From Sulfitobacter mediterraneus (GTDB lineage Bacteria > Pseudomonadota > Alphaproteobacteria > Rhodobacterales > Rhodobacteraceae), in contig NZ_CP069004.1 in assembly GCF_016801775.1 (NCBI RefSeq), forward strand, positions 3,286,001 through 3,350,000: DNA of 64,000 bases. The letters are read 5' to 3'. The position numbers and the translations under genes are program-made. Under the pieces are notes generated by a model. That model saw only the letters and a list, made by a program, of their open reading frames with translations, searched no databases and had not been told where the DNA came from. Each line of letters starts with the position of its first letter. Positions within the stretch are counted from its first letter, which is position 1. Below are positions 45,501 to 52,209 of the stretch, piece by piece.

Positions 45501-45746
45501 CACCAAGGGATCATCGGGGATCGCTGCTTTGGCCGGGTTGACCTTGCCGCTGCGCACCACATCCATCATCGCTTGAAACGGCCCCATTGCATTGACAATG
45601 CTTGCCGGGTCTTCGGGCCGCTCAAAGCTCAGCGTCGGGAAAGGCAGGTCAGGCAAATGCGCCAAGGGTCCGGCCAACCGGCGCAAACGTTCCAGTGGAT
45701 ATGATCCCATATGCATGGGCCGCGATTTGGACGAGAAAAATTTCAT
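42543..45746 (-). CDS. Self-sufficient reductive dehalogenase: RdhA core fused to FMN/NAD(P)H/[2Fe-2S] reductase
   Basis: A 1067-residue protein. Residues ~80-620 form the cobalamin-dependent reductive dehalogenase part, with two [4Fe-4S] motifs: C557-xx-C560-xx-C563-xxx-C567-P and C593-x12-C606-xx-C609-xxx-C613-P. Residues ~740-970 are an oxygenase-reductase-type flavin module (RPYSL at 801, NAD loop GGGIGVTPM 864-872). The C-terminus is a plant-type ferredoxin, C1016-x4-C1021-xx-C1024-x27-C1052. There is no Tat signal and no RdhB anchor gene, so it should be cytoplasmic and fed by NAD(P)H, like the catabolic BhbA type rather than respiratory PceA. ATG 45746 is chosen; ATGs at 45716, 45710 and 45818 are alternatives. 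Likely substrates are halogenated phenolics; this is inference. A NitT/TauT importer is divergently encoded. Confidence 0.88.
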   Translation of the reverse strand: MKFFSSKSRPMHMGSYPLERLRRLAGPLAHLPDLPFPTLSFERPEDPASIVNAMGPFQAMMDVVRSGKVNPAKAAIPDDPLVRSQHLKSFGYYNDASMVGICALPDAARLARPRHNPATDALARDLRERQTKTLAAGVDVIMANLRDAAEAPAQPLGDHHHALVILTAFPRDPKADEPGSDWIMNAQAERACLRASENATVLAEYIRQLGFDARVHSATTSDVHLGKLAIAAGLAVWEGGTLQAPWIGDRFGLAVVTTDMALSNDLPLAPLREQPWAALKGPHWQLGTHGGTSARDHDPYAKRGYAQGPHPFETLKRVDDPTTYIDAANVPRVPKRADLFARGQFGDMGPKVQNAMKGGHHVVKSAPAAAQRRLLGALILLQDGAVHPDPAQHDATRNAANLKAASYFLGADAAGISACPDWTWYSHDATGTPIDPPHDQSLSMIIDQGFDTMEGSSGDDWIAVSQSMRAYLRFSMLGGVLAQHLRNLGYPSKAHTVMDGDVLQPPLLLLAGMGEVSRIGEVILNPFLGPRLKSGVVTTTLPVTHDKPIDFGLQKFCEACNKCARECPSGAITAGPKKMFNGYEIWKSDSQKCATYRITNQGGAMCGRCMKTCPWNLEGLFAEAPFRWAATHIPQAAPMLAKLDDKVGKGRLNPVKKWWWDVELQDDGSYDTPAAPVNTRDLQTDLDLKFEDQTLAVYPAPLAAHPWPYPDPMNREAGIKAHADLITADEHRAKSARGETDHLHLYNVGSDAPVLDLRIVNAEKMSDGVTLYDFAHPEGHDLPEWTAGAHLDLVVAPEFLRPYSLLGDPADRSRYRIAVLREDQGRGGSALLHRVFTKGRRVFVSKPVNHFELVEDAAQTLLMGGGIGVTPMIAFAHRLHALGKPFALHYSSSSRASAAFLAFLAQMPWKDQVHLHLSDEGSRADLPALMSTLPKGSHVYTCGPDAYMQSVMDAAEAAGVPEDARHLEYFSTPELPEYVNTPFTLRLSSGREIAVAADQSASDALIAAGVPVDIKCSDGICGVCKCGVKAGEVEHRDFVLSATQRETSMILCQSRAAHEGATLEIDL

Positions 45747-45846
45747 GCCACAGCAGGTGCCACAGCGGCGCGTGAATTGCCAGTGCCGCGCTTGACTCTG
45801 CCGGACCGCCTTGACCATGCTACTGCCAGAAATGGGGAGTAAGAAC

Positions 45847-46866
45847 ATGATCACTTTTAACCGCCGCCAGACCTTGGCCACGATGGGCGCTGCCGCCGCT
45901 GTTGGCCTTGCCGCGCCCGCGATTGCACAAAACAAGAAAATCGTTGTCGGTGCGCTGCGCTTTACCAGCCATTCGGGCAGCTTTGTCGCCTTTGAGCGGG
46001 ATTATTTCAAAGAGGCCGGTCTTGATGTCGAACTGCGGTTCTTTCAGGCCGCACAGCCAATGGCGGTGGCGATTGCCAGCGGCGATGTCGACTATGCCGT
46101 GACCGCCATTTCCGGCGGCCTTGTCTCACTGGCCCAAAAAGGCGCGATCAAGGTGATCGGCGGCGCATTGCAGGAAGAACCCGGCATCGACGGTCAAAAG
46201 TTCCTGGTCTCTGACGCGGCCTATCAGGCGGGCGTCACATCCCCGGCGATGCTGGATGGCAAAAGCTATGGCATCACTCAGGCGGGATCATCCTTCCATT
46301 ACATGGGGTCTAAGATGGCTGCCGCAGAAGGGATCAACCTGACCTTCAAGCCGCTGCAAAAGGTCGGTGCGATCATCGGTGCACTGAAATCGGGGCAGAT
46401 TGATGGCTGGTCCATCGTGCCACATATCGCCAAGCCCCTGGCAGGCTCAGGCGCAGTGCATATCATCGGCGATGTGGCCGATTATCTGCCCGATTATCAG
46501 GTCACGACCGTCTTTACCTCGGCCAAGAACGCCAGCGAAGATCGGGATCTGACACAAAGTTTCCTTGGCGGGTTCTCCAAGGGGGTCGCGGACTACAACA
46601 GCGCGATGATCGCCAAGGACGGCGGCGAGGATGGCGTCAACGCCATGGTCGATCTGATCCATAAATATGTCTACACAGACCGCCCCCGTGAAAAGGCGGC
46701 ACCGTCGATCATCAACGGCACGATGCGCCTGAATGAAGGTGCGGCCCTGAATGTGGCCAGCGTCCGCGACCAGCTTGAATGGTTCCAGTCCGAAGGTCTG
46801 GTGGATGCGGATATCACGCTGGATCAACTGGTCGACACATCATACGTCAAAACAATGGGCGCCTGA
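45847..46866 (+). CDS. NitT/TauT-type ABC transporter substrate-binding protein (NMT1/THI5-like)
   Basis: A 339-residue periplasmic protein with a Tat-like signal peptide (NRRQTLATMGAAAAVGLAAP, cleavage near AIAQ). The mature fold is NMT1/THI5/SsuA-like: AFERDYFKEAGLDVELRFF, then IASGDVDYAVTA. Ligands in this family include nitrate, taurine, sulfonates, aromatic acids and pyrimidine precursors. GGGGAG stands 7 bases before ATG 45847. The gene is divergent from the dehalogenase, 100 bases away, and may bring in its substrate. A terminator-like hairpin follows and probably sets the high binding-protein:ATPase ratio. Confidence 0.87.
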   Translation: MITFNRRQTLATMGAAAAVGLAAPAIAQNKKIVVGALRFTSHSGSFVAFERDYFKEAGLDVELRFFQAAQPMAVAIASGDVDYAVTAISGGLVSLAQKGAIKVIGGALQEEPGIDGQKFLVSDAAYQAGVTSPAMLDGKSYGITQAGSSFHYMGSKMAAAEGINLTFKPLQKVGAIIGALKSGQIDGWSIVPHIAKPLAGSGAVHIIGDVADYLPDYQVTTVFTSAKNASEDRDLTQSFLGGFSKGVADYNSAMIAKDGGEDGVNAMVDLIHKYVYTDRPREKAAPSIINGTMRLNEGAALNVASVRDQLEWFQSEGLVDADITLDQLVDTSYVKTMGA

Positions 46867-46889
46867 GCGGCACAGATCGCATCTATCAG

Positions 46890-46916
46890 GGGCCGGGCTT
46901 TCCGTCCGGCCCTTTT
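46890..46916 (+). terminator. Intra-operon terminator/attenuator between binding protein and ATPase genes
   Basis: Stem GGGCCGG / CCGGCCC with a 9-base loop followed by TTTT. It lies 23 bases after the stop of the binding-protein gene and 23 bases before the ATPase start, so some transcripts would end here and others read through. Confidence 0.65.
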
Positions 46917-46938
46917 GTATTGGAATGAAGGCTGCGCC

Positions 46939-47706
46939 ATGGACCTGCGACTGGACAACATCAGCCATCACTACGGTGACACCGAAGTGCTGCGTGACAT
47001 CACGCTCGAAATCCCATCGGGGCAGATTGTCTGTCTCGTCGGGCCATCAGGCTGTGGCAAATCCACCCTGCTGCGGCTGATCGGCGGGCTGGAAGAACCC
47101 GGCGGCGGGCAGGTGCTGCAACTGGGCGCAGCGCCTGAGGGTTGCCTGAACCCGCTGACCTATATTTTTCAAGATTTCGCCCTGCTGCCATGGCGGTCGG
47201 TACGCGGCAATGTTGAATTGGTGCTTGAAGATCACCGGCTGAGCGCGTCGGCGCGCGGCGAGATCATTGATGATGTGCTGGCCCGCACCAAGCTCAGCGA
47301 ATTTGCAGATGCCCTGCCCAAACAATTGTCTGGAGGCATGAAACAAAGGGTGGCCATTGCCCGCGCACTGGCCGTGCGCCCGGCAGTGATGTTGATGGAT
47401 GAACCCTTGTCGGCGCTGGACAGCCAGACCCGCGAATTGCTGATGGATGATCTGATCGGCCTGTGGACACGGCAACCCTTCACGGCGGTCTATGTCACCC
47501 ACCACCTCGCCGAAGCGGTGCGCCTGGGTCATAAGATCGTCGTGCTGTCCCGCAGGCCGGGCCGGATCCGGGAGGTTGTGACGCTGAACACGCCGCTGGT
47601 CGAACGTGCTTATGGTGATGCGGCACTTGAGGAACAGCAACAATATCTTTGGGGTTTGATGCGCGAAGAAGCTGCTGCCGCCGATGCGGAGCTGATTCAT
47701 GTCTGA
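46939..47706 (+). CDS. NitT/TauT-type ABC transporter ATP-binding protein
   Basis: A 255-residue single ABC ATPase. Walker A GPSGCGKST, Q-loop FQDFALLPWRS, signature LSGGMKQRVAIARAL and Walker B VMLMDEPLSALD are intact, and the FALLPWRSV Q-loop is typical of the SsuB/TauB/NrtD group. ATG 46939 begins the first strand (MDLRLDNISHHYG); the frame extends 8 codons further upstream. It overlaps the permease gene by 8 bases. Confidence 0.92.
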   Translation: MDLRLDNISHHYGDTEVLRDITLEIPSGQIVCLVGPSGCGKSTLLRLIGGLEEPGGGQVLQLGAAPEGCLNPLTYIFQDFALLPWRSVRGNVELVLEDHRLSASARGEIIDDVLARTKLSEFADALPKQLSGGMKQRVAIARALAVRPAVMLMDEPLSALDSQTRELLMDDLIGLWTRQPFTAVYVTHHLAEAVRLGHKIVVLSRRPGRIREVVTLNTPLVERAYGDAALEEQQQYLWGLMREEAAAADAELIHV

Positions 47707-48505
47707 CACCAAAGAATTGCAAGCCCAGAAGGTCACTTTCAGAGGTGGCGGTTTCATCACCCAGCGCAAACGCGGGGTTGGGATCGTGGTGTTTGTGCTG
47801 CTGATCGTGCTGGCCGAATGGGGCACGCGCAGTGGCGTTATTTCATCACTGACCCTGCCGCGGCCCAGCGATGTGGCCGCGACCTTTGGGGAACTTTATG
47901 CATCCGGCCTGCTGTTCAAACATTTGATCCCCTCCCTGACCCGGCTGGTGATCGGGGCCAGCATGGGTGCGGTGATCGGGATCTCGGTCGGCGTGTTGAT
48001 CGGACTCTTCAGCCTTGTGCGGGCGGGGCTGGTGCCACTGGTTGCGGCGATCTTTCCTATTCCCAAAATAGCGTTGTTGCCGCTGTTTGTGATCTGGTTC
48101 GGCATTGATGAGGCCAGCAAATATGCGTTGATTGCCTTTGGTACGTTCACGCCCACAGTGGTGGCGACCTATGCGGCGGTCGACAACGTGGACCGCAGCC
48201 TGATCCGCATGGGGCAAAGCTTTGGACTGACTTGGTGGTCGATCGTGCGCAAGATCGTGCTGCCCGGAGCCATGCCCGGTATCCTGTCAGGGCTGCGGGT
48301 GTCACTGACCATCGCGATTATCCTTTTGGTGGCCGCTGAAATGCTGGGCGCGCAATACGGGATCGGGGCCTATATCCTTGAGGCAGGCAGCCTTTACGAT
48401 CTGGAACGTTTGTTTGCCGGCGTGGTGATCTTGTCGGTGCTAGGGGTGGCGGTGTCTTCGGCGATTGCGGCGCTGGAACGGCGGGTGCTGCGCTGGCGGG
48501 TCTGA
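47699..48505 (+). CDS. NitT/TauT-type ABC transporter permease
   Basis: A 268-residue inner-membrane protein with about six helices and the SsuC/TauC-like PIPKIALLPLFVIWFGIDEAS segment, then the EAA-type loop VDRSLIRMGQSFGLTWW. Only one permease is encoded, so it should act as a homodimer. Its end is followed within 7 bases by an intergenic repeat with hairpins that can serve as terminator. Confidence 0.9.
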   Translation: MSDTKELQAQKVTFRGGGFITQRKRGVGIVVFVLLIVLAEWGTRSGVISSLTLPRPSDVAATFGELYASGLLFKHLIPSLTRLVIGASMGAVIGISVGVLIGLFSLVRAGLVPLVAAIFPIPKIALLPLFVIWFGIDEASKYALIAFGTFTPTVVATYAAVDNVDRSLIRMGQSFGLTWWSIVRKIVLPGAMPGILSGLRVSLTIAIILLVAAEMLGAQYGIGAYILEAGSLYDLERLFAGVVILSVLGVAVSSAIAALERRVLRWRV

Positions 48506-48511
48506 AGGCAA

Positions 48512-48578
48512 GAGGGGGCCAGCCCCCATCGCCGCATGCGCGGCGCTTCCCCCGGATTATTTATGGCCAAAAAGGGGG
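48512..48578. repeat. Intergenic palindromic repeat, copy 2
   Basis: GGGGGC-CA-GCCCCC hairpin, then a GCCGC / GCGGC hairpin, CCCCCGGATTATTTA and GGCCAAAAAGGGGGC. The order and core words match the element at 24892-24943. It lies between the ABC permease and the aminotransferase gene and could end transcription of the former. Confidence 0.6.
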
Positions 48579-48667
48579 CGGAACAGCGATCCCTCGAAAG
48601 GCGGGACATGTGTGGCAGGGGTTTTGAAACCTGTTATCAAGACTGAAGAACCAGAAACGGACTTTTT

Positions 48668-49597
48668 ATGACTGACCATTCCACCACCCATGACGCCGAA
48701 GAAGACATTCGCAACCGCGACATCAAGATCTATGTGAACGGCGAGATCGTGCACCGCGATGAAGCCAAAGTGTCGGTCTATGACAGCGGCTTTATGCTGG
48801 GGGACGGGATCTGGGAAGGGATGCGCCTGTATGGCGGGGTCTGGGCGTTCTTTGACGAACATATGGACCGGTTCTTTGGTTCTTGCAAAACCATCGCGAT
48901 GGATGTGGGCATGGACCGTGCCGGCATCGCCAAGGCGCTGCGCCAGACGGCGGCGGCCAACGGGATGACAGACGATGTGCATTGCCGGCTGATGCTGACG
49001 CGGGGGATCAAGGACAAGCCGTTCCAGCATCCGGCGCTCAGCACCTCTGGCCCCACCTTGGTGATCATCATGGAGCATTCCAAGCCGGTGAACCGCCTGC
49101 AATCGGCGGGCATTTCGCTGGCCACGGTGCCGCAGGTTCGGGGCCTGCCCAACAGCCAGGATCCGAAGTTAAACAGCCATTCCAAGCTCAACTGCATCAT
49201 AGCCTGCCTGCAAGCCGAAGCGGCGGGCGCGGATGAAGGATTGATGCTAGACCCGCATGGGTTTGTGAACACCACCAACGCCTGCAACTTTTTCATCGTG
49301 CGCAATGGCACGGTTTGGACCTCGACGGGGGATTACTGCATGAACGGTGTCACGCGGCAAAAGGTGATTGACTTGTGCCGGGCGAATGACATTTCGGTGT
49401 TTGAAAAGAACTTCTCGCTTTATGAGGCCTACAGCGCCGATGAGGCATTCTTGACCGGGACATTCGGAGCGCAGACCCCGGTGGCGACGATCGATGGCAA
49501 ACCGATTGGCAATGGAGAGCGGCCTGTCACGGCGCGGTTGCAAGCGCTCTATAAGGCGTTGATCGCGGATCATGTGGCGCAGAAAGCTGCCCTTTGA
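48668..49597 (+). CDS. PLP-dependent class IV aminotransferase (BCAT/D-amino acid transaminase-like)
   Basis: A 309-residue fold-type IV enzyme. The N-terminus IYVNGEIVHRDEAKVSVYDSGFMLGDGIWEG and the PLP-lysine region DPKLNSHSKLNCIIA are characteristic; GFVNTTNACNFFIV is the class IV signature loop. Members transaminate branched-chain or D-amino acids or lyse aminodeoxychorismate; the SHSKLN form fits a general aminotransferase. The exact substrate is open. It is monocistronic and convergent with glycerate kinase, 18 bases away. Confidence 0.87.
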   Translation: MTDHSTTHDAEEDIRNRDIKIYVNGEIVHRDEAKVSVYDSGFMLGDGIWEGMRLYGGVWAFFDEHMDRFFGSCKTIAMDVGMDRAGIAKALRQTAAANGMTDDVHCRLMLTRGIKDKPFQHPALSTSGPTLVIIMEHSKPVNRLQSAGISLATVPQVRGLPNSQDPKLNSHSKLNCIIACLQAEAAGADEGLMLDPHGFVNTTNACNFFIVRNGTVWTSTGDYCMNGVTRQKVIDLCRANDISVFEKNFSLYEAYSADEAFLTGTFGAQTPVATIDGKPIGNGERPVTARLQALYKALIADHVAQKAAL

Positions 49598-49615
49598 CTG
49601 GGGCGTTTGGCACCC

Positions 49616-50881
49616 TCAACCCTTTGGCAGATCGCCGATCAGGAGGGCGCGAAAATCATTCACGTTGGTGCCTGTCGGGCCGGTGACAAAGAGATCATCC
49701 GTGGCCTCAAAGGCGCTATAGGCATCGTTTTGGCCGAGAAAAGCGACGGGGTTGATGCCCGCATCGCGCATCCGGCTGGCTGTATTGCCATCGACAAAGG
49801 CACCGGCGTTGTCTTCGGAACCATCGATCCCGTCCGTGTCCGCGGCAAGGGCGCTGATCCCAGCCTGACCGTCAACTGCGATGGCGAGGCTCAGCTGAAA
49901 TTCACTGTTGCGTCCGCCACGTCCCTTGTGGCGGAGCGTCACTGTGGTTTCGCCGCCCGAAAGCATAACGAAGGGCGCGGCAAAGGGTGTGCCGGACTTG
50001 GCCGCATGAAGGGCGATGGCGCTGTGCACCTGCGCGACATCCCGCGCCTCTCCCTCAATGGCGTCGGAGAGGATCCACGGCTTCACGCCTCGTGCCTGTG
50101 CGGTGTCAGCGGCGGCCTTCAGGGAAAGGGCGGCCGAGGCGATGATCTTGGTCAAGACCTGCGGCGCGCGGCCACTTGCCGTACGGGGCGCGTTTTCCAA
50201 ATAGGCCAAGCAGCGGTCGGGCAGGACAATACCGCGGGCGCGGATCATCGCACGGACATCTGCGGGTGCAGGTCGTCCCGGCACGGTCGGCCCGGAGGCC
50301 ACCTCGCCGGGTGCATCGCCTGGAACGTCCGATACGATCAACGAACAGACCTGTGCAGGCGCGGCCAGTTCGGCGAGGCGTCCGCCGTTGATCCCGCTGA
50401 AGCATTTGCGGATGTCGTTCATCACCGAAATCGGTGCACCTGAGGCCAGCAGCGCCTCGTTCAATTTTTGCAGGTCGTCCAGCGTCAGACCGTCAGGTGG
50501 ATCAGGCAACAAAGACGATCCACCACCGCAGATCAGTGCAATCACCAGATCGTCCGGGCCAAGCCCCCGAACAGCATCCTTGAGCGCTTGGGCGGCTTCG
50601 AGGCCGGCTGCATCGGGCACGGGGTGCGCCGCCTCCAGCACACGGATGGTTCGGCACGGGGCGGCATAGCCATAGCGGGTGACGACAACCCCTTCGAAAG
50701 GGGCGGGCCAGAGTTGCTCAAAGGCTTGGGCCAGCTGCGCCGCGCCTTTGCCTGCACCGATGACGACGGTGCGGCCCTTGGGCGGGTCCGGCAGGTTGCC
50801 CTGCAAAGCCTTTAGCGGATCGGCGGCGGCGACGGCAGCATCAAACAGACTGGCGAGGAAATCTCTTTTTGGATCGCGCAT
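49616..50881 (-). CDS. Glycerate 2-kinase (GckA/TtuD type, DUF4147-MOFRL)
   Basis: A 421-residue cytoplasmic kinase converting D-glycerate to 2-phosphoglycerate, linking glyoxylate, serine-cycle or tartrate breakdown to glycolysis. The N-terminal DUF4147 part has VVIGAGKGAAQLAQAFE and ICGGGSSLLPDP; the C-terminal MOFRL part has SGGETTVTLRHKGRGGRNSEFQLSLA. It starts 21 bases after the ugd stop on the same strand and is probably co-transcribed with it. Confidence 0.9.
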   Translation of the reverse strand: MRDPKRDFLASLFDAAVAAADPLKALQGNLPDPPKGRTVVIGAGKGAAQLAQAFEQLWPAPFEGVVVTRYGYAAPCRTIRVLEAAHPVPDAAGLEAAQALKDAVRGLGPDDLVIALICGGGSSLLPDPPDGLTLDDLQKLNEALLASGAPISVMNDIRKCFSGINGGRLAELAAPAQVCSLIVSDVPGDAPGEVASGPTVPGRPAPADVRAMIRARGIVLPDRCLAYLENAPRTASGRAPQVLTKIIASAALSLKAAADTAQARGVKPWILSDAIEGEARDVAQVHSAIALHAAKSGTPFAAPFVMLSGGETTVTLRHKGRGGRNSEFQLSLAIAVDGQAGISALAADTDGIDGSEDNAGAFVDGNTASRMRDAGINPVAFLGQNDAYSAFEATDDLFVTGPTGTNVNDFRALLIGDLPKG

Positions 50882-50902
50882 CTGCCCTCCTCACACCTGC
50901 GG

Positions 50903-52069
50903 TCAGCTGAGGCCAAAAATATCGCGGGTGAAGACTTTGCCTGCCACATCGTCAAGGTCTTCGGAGGCACGGTTTGCCACGACCACATCGCTGCGTTGCT
51001 TGAAGGTCGCCAGATCGTTGATGACCGAGCAGCCCATGAAAGTTTCAGCCTCAAGGGCAGGCTCGTAAATCACCACGTCAATGCCAGCGGCGCGGATGCG
51101 GCGGATCACGCCTTGCACGGAACTTTGGCGGAAATTGTCGGAACCGGCTTTCATCACCAGACGGTGAATGCCGACAACCTTCGGGGCGCGGGATATGATC
51201 TGATCTGCGATGAAATCCTTGCGGGTGCGGTTTGCATCGACCACCGCCCGCATCAGATTCTGCGGCACATCCGAATAATTTGCCAACAATTGTTTTGTGT
51301 CCTTGGGCAGGCAATAACCGCCATATCCGAAGGAGGGATTGTTGTAATGGGTGCCGATGCGCGGGTCGAGTCCGATGCCTTCGATGATCTGGCGGGCGTC
51401 CATGTTTTGGCTCAGCGCATAGCTGTCCAACTCGTTAAAGAAGGCAACGCGCATGGCCAGATAGGTATTGGCAAAAAGCTTGATTGATTCTGCTTCTTCG
51501 GGGCCGGTGAACAGAAGCGGGATGTCCTGCGCCTCGGCCCCTTGGACCAGCAGTTCGGCAAAGGTGCGTGCAGCGGTTGTATCGGCACCTACAACGATCC
51601 GGGAAGGGTGCAGGTTGTCATGCAGCGCCATGCCTTCGCGCAGGAATTCGGGGCAGAACAGGATGTTGTCCGATCCCACCGCAGTACGCATGCGCGATAT
51701 GAAACCAACCGGAACGGTGGATTTGATGACAACCGTGGCATCGGGGGCGTCTTGAGCAGCCGCGTGGATCACGGCCTCGACGGATGACGTGTCAAAGAAA
51801 TCGGTTTTGGGATCGTAATCCGTGGGCGTGGCAACCACGACAAAGGTGGCCTGCGCCATGGCGCCGGCGCTGTCGGTTGTGGCGGTCAGATCAAGATCCT
51901 TGGTGGCCAGCCAGTCTTCGAGTTCCGGGTCTTCGATGGGGGAGCAGCGCGCATTCAATTGTGCAACGCGATCTGCGTCCAAATCCACGGCAACGACGGT
52001 GTTGTTCTGGGCCAACAAAACGGCATTGGACAGGCCCACATAACCGATACCGAATACGGCAATTTTCAT
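50903..52069 (-). CDS. ugd: UDP-glucose 6-dehydrogenase
   Basis: A 388-residue enzyme oxidising UDP-glucose to UDP-glucuronate with 2 NAD. Rossmann motif [14 protein letters not shown] at residues 7-20; catalytic Cys253 in [11 protein letters not shown]; the [19 protein letters not shown] helix is typical of the short (~390 residue) Ugd form of Escherichia coli. Together with the epimerase at 41545 it could give UDP-GalA for surface polysaccharide. It is divergent from the sulfatase-like gene across 140 bases holding no recognised motif. Confidence 0.93.
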   Translation of the reverse strand: MKIAVFGIGYVGLSNAVLLAQNNTVVAVDLDADRVAQLNARCSPIEDPELEDWLATKDLDLTATTDSAGAMAQATFVVVATPTDYDPKTDFFDTSSVEAVIHAAAQDAPDATVVIKSTVPVGFISRMRTAVGSDNILFCPEFLREGMALHDNLHPSRIVVGADTTAARTFAELLVQGAEAQDIPLLFTGPEEAESIKLFANTYLAMRVAFFNELDSYALSQNMDARQIIEGIGLDPRIGTHYNNPSFGYGGYCLPKDTKQLLANYSDVPQNLMRAVVDANRTRKDFIADQIISRAPKVVGIHRLVMKAGSDNFRQSSVQGVIRRIRAAGIDVVIYEPALEAETFMGCSVINDLATFKQRSDVVVANRASEDLDDVAGKVFTRDIFGLS

Positions 52070-52209
52070 GTCAATGATGCCCGCCCCAAAATCTGTGGCA
52101 CCTTAGTGTCATATCGGCTTTGGGGTGGCAATGATCAGCTGCCCGCGGGGGAAATTACCTCTGGTTGTTTTGCTTGCGCTGTGGATACTGGAGGGCAGGG
52201 GGAACGCCA

